64,000 nt of DNA, taken from Mycobacterium sp. NBC_00419 (GTDB lineage Bacteria > Actinomycetota > Actinomycetes > Mycobacteriales > Mycobacteriaceae). The stretch lies in NCBI RefSeq assembly GCF_036023875.1, contig NZ_CP107931.1, positions 2,976,001 to 3,040,000 of the forward strand, read 5' to 3'. The position numbers and the translations under genes were made by a program. The notes beneath the pieces are model-generated. The model made no database searches, was not told the DNA's origin, and saw nothing but the letters and a program-made list of their open reading frames with translations. This document shows positions 1 to 9,318 of the stretch, in pieces; the first letter of the stretch is position 1; each line of letters opens with the position of its first letter.

Positions 1-1094
1 CCGGGGCCGAAGATGCCGCCGGAACCGCCGGTGCCGATCGACAGCGATGTCGCAACGATTTTCGCGATCGGCAGCACGAGGATGATCCACAGCGGGATGG
101 TCAGCAGACCTTCGCGGGTGGTGGCGATCTGCACCCAGCCGTATCCACTGGCGAGTACCTGCGGAATCGCCAACGCGAGCAGGCCGACCAGCAGGCCGCC
201 GATGGCGGGCTTGACGATCTTGCCGCCGGGCAGGCGGTTGGTCAGTGACACCGTTCCGTAGAACACCCTGGCGTAAAGGTAACCGATTGCGGCAGAGACG
301 ATTCCGATGACGGCGAACCACACCAGCTGCGCCGGGTCGAATCTGTAGTCCGGCTCGACGTAGCCGAACATCGGGGCAAAGCCCATGATCGACCCGTAGA
401 TCGCGTAAGCGGTTCCCGAGGTGAGAAAGCCTGGTACCAGCGCCTTGTAGTCGAAGTCTTCGCGGTAGAGGATCGAGGCGGCCAGCACTGCGCCGCCCAG
501 TGGGGCGCCGAAGATCGCCCCGATTCCGGAGCCGATGCCCAGCGACACGGCCACTCTGCCGTCGCCGTCGGAGAGGTTGAACACCCGGGTCAGCAGCGAA
601 CCGAAGCCGGCCGAGATCTGGGCGGTGGGACCTTCCCGCCCACCGGAGCCGCCCGAGCCGATGGTCAGGGCGCTGGAGAGCATCTTGATCACCACGGCGC
701 GCACCCGGATGGAGCGCGGGTCGGTGTGGACGGCCTCGATGGCGCTGTCGGTCCCGTGCCCTTCGGCCTCGGGGGCGAACTTCGCGACCAGGAACGCAGA
801 CACCAGGGCGCCACCGAACACGATCAGCGGGATCGCCCAGGGGCGGGCGAAGCTGCCCGAGCCGGTTCCGCCGCCGGCCTCCAAGGCCTCCGGCATGTCG
901 TAGCCGCCGAGGTAACCGATCAGGAACCGGCCGGTGTAGTCCAGCGCCAGATAGAAGACGACCGCCCCGAGCCCGGCGATGATGCCGATGGAAACGCCCA
1001 GGATGAGCCACTTACGCAGGTATCCCGAGTCGCGGATGAAGGCTCCCAGCTTCCCGAGGGCCGTGCTATCGCTGATGGGGTCCGCCGCGGCCAT
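1..1094 (-). CDS. ClC-family chloride channel/transporter (C-terminus off window)
   Basis: Partial gene: the ATG is at 1094 and the frame stays open to the window edge, giving about 364 residues. ClC proteins move Cl- (channel) or exchange Cl- for H+ in the cytoplasmic membrane. The diagnostic ClC filter motifs are visible: GSGGSGGREGP with the gating-glutamate context GREGP near residue 150, then GSGIGAIFGAPLGG, and GTGGSGGIFGPG at the truncated end. Several hydrophobic helices lie between them. The gene is divergent from the sulfide operon at 1282 and the nearest operator-like site lies 75 bp upstream of its start. Position and type match M. tuberculosis Rv0143c from memory. Channel versus antiporter cannot be decided from the fragment. 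Confidence 0.93.
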   Translation of the reverse strand, partial: MAAADPISDSTALGKLGAFIRDSGYLRKWLILGVSIGIIAGLGAVVFYLALDYTGRFLIGYLGGYDMPEALEAGGGTGSGSFARPWAIPLIVFGGALVSAFLVAKFAPEAEGHGTDSAIEAVHTDPRSIRVRAVVIKMLSSALTIGSGGSGGREGPTAQISAGFGSLLTRVFNLSDGDGRVAVSLGIGSGIGAIFGAPLGGAVLAASILYREDFDYKALVPGFLTSGTAYAIYGSIMGFAPMFGYVEPDYRFDPAQLVWFAVIGIVSAAIGYLYARVFYGTVSLTNRLPGGKIVKPAIGGLLVGLLALAIPQVLASGYGWVQIATTREGLLTIPLWIILVLPIAKIVATSLSIGTGGSGGIFGP

Positions 1095-1168
1095 AGCGGC
1101 ATGTTACTTGGGCAAACCGAACCTGCGGCCTGCTCACCCGGGGTGGGACCAAAGACCCTTTCTCGCCT

Positions 1169-1254
1169 GTACCCCCACGGGTATGACGGAGAACACTTGC
1201 ATATACCCCCATAGGTATCTATCGTAGGACGGGAACACATACCCCCAGTGGTAT
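1169..1254. promoter_or_regulatory. Three tandem CsoR/CstR-type operator sites
   Basis: Three 16-bp pseudo-palindromes share the pattern RTACCCCCA-N3-GGTAT-like: GTACCCCCACGGGTAT at 1169-1184, ATACCCCCATAGGTAT at 1203-1218 and ATACCCCCAGTGGTAT at 1239-1254. C-tract/G-tract sites flanked by ATA/TAT are the known operator style of the CsoR/CstR/RcnR repressor family, and a CstR-like gene lies in the operon just downstream. The sites start 34 and 36 bp apart. The last one ends 27 bp before the tauE ATG at 1282. Site 1 sits closer to the divergent ClC gene and could affect it too. Confidence 0.8.
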
Positions 1255-1281
1255 ACGAGCCACGCCGAGGAGGCACCCGCC

Positions 1282-2408
<1,127 letters not shown>

Positions 2409-2442
2409 CACACCCCCAAGATTCCCGGAAAGGAAGACCGAC

Positions 2443-3822
2443 ATGAAGTTCAACCAGTACTACCTGGAATGCCTGTCGCATGCGTCCTACCTGATCGGCG
2501 ACGAGACCACCGGTCGCGCCGTCGTGGTCGACCCGCAACGCGACGTGTCCGAATACATCGCCGACGCAGCGGAACTCGGCATGACCATCGAGCTGGTCAT
2601 CGAAACCCACTTCCACGCCGACTTCCTGTCCGGGCACCTCGAACTGGCCAAAGCGACCGGCGCCCGGATCGTCTACTCCTCGATCGCCCAGCCGGAGTTC
2701 GACTTCATGGGGGTCTACGACGGCGAGCGCTACTCGCTCGGTGACGTGCAGCTGGAATTCCGGCACACCCCGGGTCACACACCTGAGTCGATGAGCATCG
2801 TCATCTACGAGCACGCCGATGACACCCTCCCGTACGGCGTGCTGACCGGTGACACCCTGTTCATCGGTGATGTGGGCCGGCCGGATCTGTTGGCGTCCAT
2901 CGGCTTCACCCGCGAGGAACTGGCCGACAAGCTCTACGACTCCCTGCACGACAAGTTGATGCCCCTGCCCGACACCACCCGCGTCTACCCCGCCCACGGT
3001 GCCGGCTCGGCGTGCGGCAAGAACCTTTCGACCGAGTTGTGGTCGACGATGGGCGAGCAGCGCAGGACCAACTACGCGCTGCGCGCCTCGGACAAGGCGA
3101 CGTTCATGGAGATGGTCACCGAGGGTCAGCCGCCCGCCCCGGGCTACTTCGTCTACAACGCGATCCTCAACCGCAAGGACCGCGACCTGCTCGACGAGAC
3201 CGAGATGCCCGCGCCGATGACCTATGACGAGGTCAAGAATGCGGTCACCGCCGGCGCCATGCTGATCGACGGTCGCTCGCCGGAGGAGTTTGCGCTCGGG
3301 CATCTACGGGGCGCCGTCAACATCGGATTGGGTGGGCGCTACGCCGAATTCGCCGGCTCAGTGGTCAAGCCCGACGTCGACCTGGTGATCATGACCGAGC
3401 CCGGCATGGAGCTGGAGGGCAAGAACCGTTTGGCCCGAATCGGTTTCGACCGTGTCGTCGGTGTCCTCGCCGAGCCCTACCAGGTGATGTTCGCCAACCC
3501 CGACGACGTCGAGGTCGCGTCGCGGTTGACCACCAACGCGATGGGCGAGCGGATGGCCGATGTTCCCGAGCTGCAGATCGTTGATGTGCGCAACCCGGGC
3601 GAGGCGGCTGCCGGAATGATCCCCGGCGCGGTGAACATTCCGGTGGGTCAACTGCCGGACCGGGTCGGTGAACTCGATCCGGGCAAGCCGACGGTCGTGT
3701 ACTGCGCCGGCGGCTACCGCTCCTCGGTTGCGGCGAGCGTGCTGCGCCAGCGCGGCTTCGCCGATGTCAGTGATGTCTTGGGTGGCTACGGCGCCTGGGA
3801 CGAAGCAGTCCAGAACGCTTGA
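2443..3822 (+). CDS. Persulfide dioxygenase-rhodanese fusion (CstB-like)
   Basis: 459-residue multidomain enzyme that would oxidise glutathione-type or low-molecular-weight persulfides (in mycobacteria probably mycothiol persulfide) and pass sulfane sulfur. Residues 1-245 are a metallo-beta-lactamase fold with THFHAD (55-60), HTPGH (108-112), TGDTLF (D137) and YPAHG (H185), the mononuclear iron site of ETHE1-type enzymes. C191 in AGSACGKN matches the extra cysteine known in CstB. A central rhodanese-like domain (about 260-350) has no active cysteine, and a C-terminal rhodanese domain has C421 in YCAGGYRSS. The Phe after THFHAD is normal in this subfamily. A GGAAAGGAAG ribosome site supports the ATG. 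Confidence 0.9.
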   Translation: MKFNQYYLECLSHASYLIGDETTGRAVVVDPQRDVSEYIADAAELGMTIELVIETHFHADFLSGHLELAKATGARIVYSSIAQPEFDFMGVYDGERYSLGDVQLEFRHTPGHTPESMSIVIYEHADDTLPYGVLTGDTLFIGDVGRPDLLASIGFTREELADKLYDSLHDKLMPLPDTTRVYPAHGAGSACGKNLSTELWSTMGEQRRTNYALRASDKATFMEMVTEGQPPAPGYFVYNAILNRKDRDLLDETEMPAPMTYDEVKNAVTAGAMLIDGRSPEEFALGHLRGAVNIGLGGRYAEFAGSVVKPDVDLVIMTEPGMELEGKNRLARIGFDRVVGVLAEPYQVMFANPDDVEVASRLTTNAMGERMADVPELQIVDVRNPGEAAAGMIPGAVNIPVGQLPDRVGELDPGKPTVVYCAGGYRSSVAASVLRQRGFADVSDVLGGYGAWDEAVQNA

Positions 3823-3837
3823 GAGGCAACGAGAATC

Positions 3838-5040
3838 ATGAGCACGACAGCAAAACACCAGGTTCTGATCGTCGGCGGCGGCACTGCCGGAATCACGGTA
3901 GCCGCACGCATGCTCCGTAAGGGCTACACCGACGTCGCGGTCATCGAACCGTCGGACAAGCACTACTACCAGCCGCTGTGGACCCTCGTCGGCGGCGGCC
4001 AGGCCAAGGCCGGCAGCACCGAACGTGCCGAATCCTCGGTAATGCCCAAGGACGCCAGCTGGATTCGCACATCCGCCGAGAGCTTCGACCCGGAGAACAA
4101 CACCGTCACCTGTTCGGACGGCGCCACCTACGGCTACGACGTGCTGGTGGTCGCACCCGGCATCCAGCTCGACTGGCAGGCCACCGAAGGACTGGCGAGC
4201 ACGCTGGGCCGCGACGGGGTGTCATCGAACTACCGGTTCGACCTGGCACCCAAGACCTGGGAGTTCATCCGCAACACCCGGTCGGGCACCGCCGTGTTCA
4301 CCATGCCCACCGGCGGGGTGAAGTGCGCAGGCGCCGGGCAGAAGATCGCGTACCTGGCGTCGGACTACTGGCGCAGGCAGGGCGTGCTGTCCGACATCGA
4401 CGTCCATCTCGTGGTGCCCGGCCCGCGGATCTTCGGAATCCCCGGCATCGCCGACAATCTCGACAAGGTGATCGCCGGCTACGGCATCACCCTGCACACC
4501 GAGTCGGAGATGACCGCGGTCGACGCGGACGCCCGCAAGGTGACGGTGTCGGCGGTCGGACCCAGCGGCAGCGACGCGATGCTGCCCTACGACGTACTAC
4601 ACGTCGTGCCGCGGCAGTCGGCACCGGACTGGATCAAGCGCAGCCCGCTGTCCACCGGCGATGCCGCCGGCTACGTCGAGGTCGACAAGCACACCCTGCA
4701 GCACGTCCGCTATCCCAACGTGTTCGCTCTCGGGGACGTCGCATCCTCACCCAACGCCAAGACCGGCGCGGCGGTGCGCAAGCAGGCCCCGGTGGTGGTC
4801 GACAACATCGACGCCCACCTGGGCGGTCGACCGCTCACCGGCTCCTACGACGGGTATTCGTCATGCCCCATCGTCACGTCGTCGCACGACATGCTGCTCG
4901 CCGAGTTCGACTACGACCTGAACCTCACGCCGTCGTTCCCGGGTCTGGACCCCACCGCACCGCATCGGGCGTACTGGTATCTGAAGAAGTACGGGCTGCC
5001 GTTCCTGTACTGGAACCTGATGCTCAAGGGCCTCGCCTGA
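3838..5040 (+). CDS. sqr: Sulfide:quinone reductase, FAD-dependent, type II-like
   Basis: 400-residue peripheral membrane flavoprotein that oxidises H2S at a cysteine pair and passes electrons to menaquinone. It begins with a Rossmann FAD motif (LIVGGGTAG, 11-18). Two redox cysteines sit in contexts typical of mitochondrial-type enzymes: C163 in GGVKCAGAGQK and C343 in YSSCPIVTS. The third cysteine used by many bacterial type I enzymes is not seen at the usual place. Fifteen bases separate it from the CstB-like gene, so it is the last gene of the operon. The C-terminal PFLYWNLMLKG segment is amphipathic and suits membrane attachment. Confidence 0.92.
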   Translation: MSTTAKHQVLIVGGGTAGITVAARMLRKGYTDVAVIEPSDKHYYQPLWTLVGGGQAKAGSTERAESSVMPKDASWIRTSAESFDPENNTVTCSDGATYGYDVLVVAPGIQLDWQATEGLASTLGRDGVSSNYRFDLAPKTWEFIRNTRSGTAVFTMPTGGVKCAGAGQKIAYLASDYWRRQGVLSDIDVHLVVPGPRIFGIPGIADNLDKVIAGYGITLHTESEMTAVDADARKVTVSAVGPSGSDAMLPYDVLHVVPRQSAPDWIKRSPLSTGDAAGYVEVDKHTLQHVRYPNVFALGDVASSPNAKTGAAVRKQAPVVVDNIDAHLGGRPLTGSYDGYSSCPIVTSSHDMLLAEFDYDLNLTPSFPGLDPTAPHRAYWYLKKYGLPFLYWNLMLKGLA

Positions 5041-5042
5041 GG

Positions 5043-5300
5043 TCAGGCGTCGAGGTCCTGCGCCACCAGCTCCGCGATGGCCGCACAGGCCGCCTCGTCC
5101 TCGGAGGCGACGGTGACCTGGGCGCCGTTACCGGCACCGAGCGTCATGATCATCAGGGCCGAGCCGGCGTCGACCGGTTCGCCGCCGTCCAGTGACAGCG
5201 ATACCGGAACACCGGCCTTGACAACGGCTTCGGAGATCAGGGCTGCGGGCCGGGCGTGCAGCCCGATCGCTGAACCGACGATGACGGTCTTGGTGTGCAT
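5043..5300 (-). CDS. ptsH: Phosphocarrier protein HPr
   Basis: 85-residue PTS phosphocarrier, full length for HPr. His15 in GLHARPA is the residue phosphorylated by Enzyme I. The regulatory serine position is S47 (AGSALMIMTLGAG), but its motif differs from the firmicute form, and actinobacteria generally lack HPr kinase. It is the last gene of the fru cluster, 96 bp after fruA, and converges with sqr two bases away. Together with ptsI at 9319 it supplies phosphate to FruA. Confidence 0.95.
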   Translation of the reverse strand: MHTKTVIVGSAIGLHARPAALISEAVVKAGVPVSLSLDGGEPVDAGSALMIMTLGAGNGAQVTVASEDEAACAAIAELVAQDLDA

Positions 5301-5396
5301 GAAGTTCCCTTCGATTGAGTCGCACTCGACGCTATGGAGATGTCTACTCGAACACTGACGCCCAGAGGTCTCCTTTGGGCGATCGGTTAGACCGTG

Positions 5397-7409
5397 TTAG
5401 GCAGCGGCCAGCGTGGCGTTGGCCTCTTGCTCGGCTTTCGGGTTCGCGAACTGCTTGGCGGCGACGACCGCGAGCGCGGCGACCACGGTACCCGCGGCCA
5501 GCGCGACGAGGAACCACAGCAGGTTGCCAATCGCGAAGAACACGAAGATGCCGCCATGCGGCGCCTTGAGCGTGACGTCGAAGGCCATGATCAGGGCCCC
5601 GGTGACCGCTCCGCCGGCCATCATCGACGGGATGACGCGCAGCGGATCGGCAGCGGCGAACGGGATCGCACCCTCGGAGATGAACGATGCACCCAGCAGC
5701 CAGGCGGCGCGGCCGTTCTCCCGCTCGGGCTCACTGAACAGGCCGGGCCGAACGGTGGTGGCCAGCGCCATTGCCAGCGGCGGCACCATACCGGCGGCCA
5801 TCACCGCGGCCATGATGCGCAGCGAGGCGGGATCGGCGACGTTGAGGCCGGCGGTGGCGAAAGCGTAGGCCGCCTTGTTGACCGGGCCGCCGAGGTCGAA
5901 GCACATCATCAGGCCCAGGATCACGCCGAGCAGGATCACCGAGGCGCCGGTGAGGCTGTTGAGCCAGTTCGTCAGACCCGAGGTGATCGCGGCCAGCGGG
6001 CGGCCGAGCAGGAAGAACATCAACAGGCCGACGATCAGCGAGGCGAGCAGCGGGATGATGACTACCGGCATGAGTCCGCGGAACCATTGCGGCACCTTCC
6101 AGCTGCTGATCCACAGTGCGGCGAAGCCGGCGATGAGGCCGCCGACGATGCCGCCGATGAAGCCGCCGCCGACGAACACCGCCACCGCGCCCGCGGTGAA
6201 GCCCGGCGCGATACCGGGCCGGTCGGCGATGGCGAACGAGATGTAACCGGCCAGCGCGGGGACCAGGAAGCCGAACGCCAGCCCGCCGAGGGTGAACAAC
6301 ACCGCGCCGAGGTACTGGGTGAAGCCGCCGGCCGGCAGGTTGGTCAGCGAGTTGGTGGTCGCGATGATGTGCGCCAGTGAATCTGTCGCGCCCGCAGGCT
6401 TGTTGGCGATGTCGTAGCCGGCGAACAGGAAGCCCAGGGCGATCAGCAGACCGCCGGCGGCCACGAACGGGATCATGTAGCTCACGCCGGTCAGCAGGAT
6501 CTGCCGGGTCCGGGTACCCCAGCCGACCCCGCCTGCCGGTGCGCCGGCCTCAGCTGTGGCCCCGCTGCCCTCCACCCGGGGAGCATTCGGATTATCCGCT
6601 GCTGCAACGGCTTCGGCGATCATCTTGTCCGGCTCGTTGATCGCGCGCTTGACGCCGGAGGCGATCACCGGCTTACCGCCGAAGCGCTGGCGGTCCTTGA
6701 CGCCGACGTCGGTGGCGAAGATGACGGCGTCGGCGCCGGAGATCGTCGCCGCACTCACCGGTGTGCTGCCCGAAGAACCCTGGGTTTCGACGACGAGGTT
6801 CACCCCGGCCCGCTCGGCGGCCAGTTTGAGGGCGTCGGCGGCCATGTAGGTATGGGCGATGCCGGTCGGGCAGGCGGTGATCGCCACGATCGACTTGCCC
6901 TTGGCTGCCGGTGCCGCCGGTGCCGCTGCGGCGGGTGCCGCGGCGCCGTCGGGGTTGACCACCCCGTCGACGAGTGCCACCACCTCGTCGGCCGATTTAG
7001 CGGCCCGCAGTGAGGCGACGAAGTCCGGGCGGACCAGCGCACGCGCCAGGCTGGACAGCAGCTTCATGTGCTCGGCCCCCGCCCCGTCGGGTGCGGCGAT
7101 CAGGAACACCAGATCGGCCGGGCCGTCCGGCGCGCCGAAGTCGACTTTCGGTGCCAGCCGGGCGAATCCGATGGACGGGCTGGCGACGGCGGCCGATCGG
7201 CAGTGCGGGATCGCGATGCCGCCGGGCAGGCCGGTCGCCGACTGGGCCTCCCGGGCCAGCGCCGCGGCGGTGAGTGCCTCGCGGTCGGTCACCCGCCCGC
7301 TGTCGGCGAGTCGGCCGGCGAGCCGATTGATCACCGACTCCTTGTCGGCGCCGGCGTCGACGTCGAGGAGCACCAGATCGGTGCTGATGATGGACACGGG
7401 ATTGGTCAT
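5397..7409 (-). CDS. fruA: PTS fructose-specific EIIABC
   Basis: 670-residue fused permease that imports fructose and phosphorylates it to fructose 1-phosphate. The EIIA domain (about 1-150) has H69 in GGIAIPHC. A Pro/Ala linker leads to EIIB with C180 in ITACPTGIAHTYMAA, and from about residue 310 the EIIC domain forms roughly ten membrane helices. The frame continues upstream, but the ATG at 7409 follows an AAGAAGG ribosome site and gives the canonical EIIA start. It lies 16 bp downstream of fruK and is the only permease of the phosphotransferase system in the window. Confidence 0.95.
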   Translation of the reverse strand: MTNPVSIISTDLVLLDVDAGADKESVINRLAGRLADSGRVTDREALTAAALAREAQSATGLPGGIAIPHCRSAAVASPSIGFARLAPKVDFGAPDGPADLVFLIAAPDGAGAEHMKLLSSLARALVRPDFVASLRAAKSADEVVALVDGVVNPDGAAAPAAAAPAAPAAKGKSIVAITACPTGIAHTYMAADALKLAAERAGVNLVVETQGSSGSTPVSAATISGADAVIFATDVGVKDRQRFGGKPVIASGVKRAINEPDKMIAEAVAAADNPNAPRVEGSGATAEAGAPAGGVGWGTRTRQILLTGVSYMIPFVAAGGLLIALGFLFAGYDIANKPAGATDSLAHIIATTNSLTNLPAGGFTQYLGAVLFTLGGLAFGFLVPALAGYISFAIADRPGIAPGFTAGAVAVFVGGGFIGGIVGGLIAGFAALWISSWKVPQWFRGLMPVVIIPLLASLIVGLLMFFLLGRPLAAITSGLTNWLNSLTGASVILLGVILGLMMCFDLGGPVNKAAYAFATAGLNVADPASLRIMAAVMAAGMVPPLAMALATTVRPGLFSEPERENGRAAWLLGASFISEGAIPFAAADPLRVIPSMMAGGAVTGALIMAFDVTLKAPHGGIFVFFAIGNLLWFLVALAAGTVVAALAVVAAKQFANPKAEQEANATLAAA

Positions 7410-7425
7410 GATGTCTGCCTTCTTG

Positions 7426-8439
7426 CTAGGGGGCGGGCGAAGCTGGGCGGGAAGTGGAGGGGGCGGGCGAAGCGGGGTACGGCGAAATCGAGGTGACCGC
7501 GACGTCGTCGAGGTTGATCTGTGCGGGTGAGGGCAATGCCGACCCGGGCAGCGCTGCGGCGCCACTGCCGTAGGCGACGGCCATCTGAAGTCGTTGCGGC
7601 GCTTGGGCACCGCCGACGTCGGCGCGTACGTAGCCCGCGAGGGATGAGTCACCGGCGCCGACGGTGCTCTTGGGTGTGATCGGGGGAGGGGTTGCCAGCC
7701 AGCTACCGGTCTCGTTGACCAGTACCGCGCCCGCTGCGCCCAGGGTGGCCAGCACCGTCTTGGCGCCGCGCTCGATGAGCTGATGAGCGGCCTGGACAAC
7801 GGGTTCCGGATTTCCCTGGGCCAGAGCGTCTTCCAGGGATTGCGCGTCGACGCCCGCCAATCCGGCGAGCTCCTCGGAGTTGGGCTTGATCAGGTCCGGG
7901 GCGGCGCGGCCGAAGCCGGCGGCCAGTGCGGCCAGCGGCGCGTCGGAGGTGTCCACGGCGACCTTGCAGTCGTAGGGCGCCAGTGCGGCGACCACGTCGG
8001 CATACCAGCGCTCAGGCATTCCCGGCGGCAGCGAGCCGGACAGGACCACCCATTTCGCCGATGCCGCGCGCTCGATCACGGCGCGGGTCAGTGCGTCCAG
8101 TGCGTGGGCGTCGATCACCGCGCCCGGCTCGTTGATCTTCGTTGTGGTGCCGTCGGATTCGGTGATGGTCAGGTTGGTGCGCACCGCGCCGTCGATCGGC
8201 ACCGCATAGAACGGCACGCCGTAGGACCGCAGCGCCGCGACGATCGGGTCGTGCTCGGCCGCCGGGAGCACCGCGACGGTATCGAGTCCGGCCAGCGTGA
8301 GGGCGCGGGCGACGTTGACGCCTTTGCCGCCCGGTTCGTTCGACACCGACTGCACCCGGTGTACCGCCCCGCGTACCAATTCCCCTGGCAGCGTGACGGT
8401 GCGGTCCATGCTCGGGTTCGGAGTGACGGTGACGATCAT
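7426..8439 (-). CDS. fruK: 1-phosphofructokinase
   Basis: 337-residue PfkB-family sugar kinase that converts fructose 1-phosphate to fructose 1,6-bisphosphate. It has MIVTVTPNPSMDRT at the N-terminus, NEPGGKGVNVA for substrate binding, and the ATP-binding and catalytic motif TVGAGDSSLAGY near residue 260 (most homologues have GAGDSMVAG). The ATG overlaps the deoR stop by 4 bp. The C-terminus carries an extra low-complexity Pro/Ala/Ser tail in which PASPAP occurs twice ten residues apart, made by the DNA repeat at 7428-7473. The tail is beyond the kinase fold and should not affect catalysis. Confidence 0.93.
   Translation of the reverse strand: MIVTVTPNPSMDRTVTLPGELVRGAVHRVQSVSNEPGGKGVNVARALTLAGLDTVAVLPAAEHDPIVAALRSYGVPFYAVPIDGAVRTNLTITESDGTTTKINEPGAVIDAHALDALTRAVIERAASAKWVVLSGSLPPGMPERWYADVVAALAPYDCKVAVDTSDAPLAALAAGFGRAAPDLIKPNSEELAGLAGVDAQSLEDALAQGNPEPVVQAAHQLIERGAKTVLATLGAAGAVLVNETGSWLATPPPITPKSTVGAGDSSLAGYVRADVGGAQAPQRLQMAVAYGSGAAALPGSALPSPAQINLDDVAVTSISPYPASPAPSTSRPASPAP
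7428..7473. repeat. 16-bp direct repeat across the fruK stop codon
   Basis: AGGGGGCGGGCGAAGC occurs at 7428-7443 and again at 7458-7473. The copies are identical and start 30 bp apart, so the unit is exactly ten codons in the fruK frame. The left copy begins at the last base of the fruK stop triplet. It looks like a local slippage duplication that lengthened the FruK tail without touching fruA translation. Confidence 0.85.
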
Positions 8440-9215
8440 GCTTCCCCTCCTGCCAGGACGACCTCGACGCCGTGCTGGGACAACTGTTCCCGGTCGGCGG
8501 GGCTGATCTCGGTGTCGGTGACCAGGGCGTCGACGCTGTCGATCGGAGCGAAGCTGACGAATTCCTCGCGGCCGACCTTCGAGGAGTCGGCCACGACGAC
8601 GACGTAGTTGGCGCACCGCACCATCGCGCGCTTGACGGCGGCCTCGTCGCTGTCCGGAGTCGACAGCCCGTGGCGCACGCTGATGCCGTTGGTGCCGATG
8701 AACGCGATGTCCACCCGCAGGGTGTCCAGCGCGCGCAAGGCCTGCTCGCCGACGGCAGCCTGGGTCAGGCCGCGAACCCGGCCGCCCAGCAGCTGCAGGG
8801 TGACCGCAGACATCGTGGCCAGGCGCGCCGCGATGGGAACCGAGTTCGTCACCACCACCAGTTGGCGTTCCGGCGGGAGCATCTCCGCCACCCGCGCTGT
8901 CGTGGTGCCGGCGTCGAACAGGACGCTCGCCCCCGGTAGCGGCAGGAACTCGGTGGCGGCGCGGGCGATGGCCTCCTTGAAATCGGCCCGGGTGACCTCG
9001 CGCTCGTCGACCCCGGGTTCGACCACATGCAGGGCGCGGATCGGGACAGCGCCGCCGTGCACGCGGCGCACCAGACCGGCGCGGTCCAGCGCGGCCAGGT
9101 CGCGCCGCACCGTCTCGGTGGTGACGTCGTAGTCCTGGGCCAGTTCGGCCACGGACGCCCGGCCCTGGGACAGGACCCGGGCCGCGATGGCCTGTTGACG
9201 TTCTTCCGCGTACAC
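8436..9215 (-). CDS. DeoR-family transcriptional regulator of the fru/pts genes
   Basis: 259-residue regulator. Residues 1-55 form the DeoR winged helix (AEERQQAIAARV, then VAELAQDYDVTTETVRRDLAALDRAG), and the rest is the sugar-phosphate-binding domain with VVVTNSVPIA, LLGGRVRG and DIAFIGTNGI. It heads the fruK-fruA-ptsH cluster and is divergent from ptsI, the arrangement expected of a FruR/SugR-type local repressor released by fructose 1-phosphate. Repeated boxes lie in the shared upstream region. Confidence 0.9.
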   Translation of the reverse strand: MYAEERQQAIAARVLSQGRASVAELAQDYDVTTETVRRDLAALDRAGLVRRVHGGAVPIRALHVVEPGVDEREVTRADFKEAIARAATEFLPLPGASVLFDAGTTTARVAEMLPPERQLVVVTNSVPIAARLATMSAVTLQLLGGRVRGLTQAAVGEQALRALDTLRVDIAFIGTNGISVRHGLSTPDSDEAAVKRAMVRCANYVVVVADSSKVGREEFVSFAPIDSVDALVTDTEISPADREQLSQHGVEVVLAGGEA

Positions 9216-9224
9216 GTTTCTCCG

Positions 9225-9309
9225 TTTATGTGGGTTATGCCCGTGCGTTCATGTTGCTTTGTGTTGTTTTACTCCCGTTCGTGTTGACTTGTCAACGGTA
9301 TGTTGTAAT
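9225..9309. promoter_or_regulatory. Divergent deoR/ptsI control region with phased repeats
   Basis: Three boxes of the form TTYRTGTTG lie at 9248-9256, 9258-9266 and 9278-9286, so their starts are 10 and 20 bp apart and all face the same side of the helix; a weaker copy is at 9225. They run into a perfect inverted repeat, GTTGAC-TT-GTCAAC, at 9283-9296. TGTAAT at 9304-9309 is a possible -10 for ptsI, leaving a very short leader. DeoR proteins typically bind such tandem direct repeats. Promoter positions are inferred. Confidence 0.6.
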
Positions 9310-9318
9310 CTGGTTCAC

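Noticed and set aside
2620..2630. Loss of the last metal histidine (Phe after THFHAD) in the CstB-like enzyme
   Set aside because: This substitution is normal in the CstB/BaeB-like subfamily, so it is not a defect.
5360..5380. GCCCAGAGG...CCTTTGGGC hairpin between fruA and ptsH
   Set aside because: The stem is short and interrupted, and ptsH follows in the same direction, so a terminator call is not justified. It might attenuate but nothing supports it.
7410..7799. Upstream extension of fruA over the fruK gene
   Set aside because: The extension is Arg/Pro/Ser-rich and overlaps the fruK coding region. The ATG at 7409 has a ribosome site and starts the EIIA domain.
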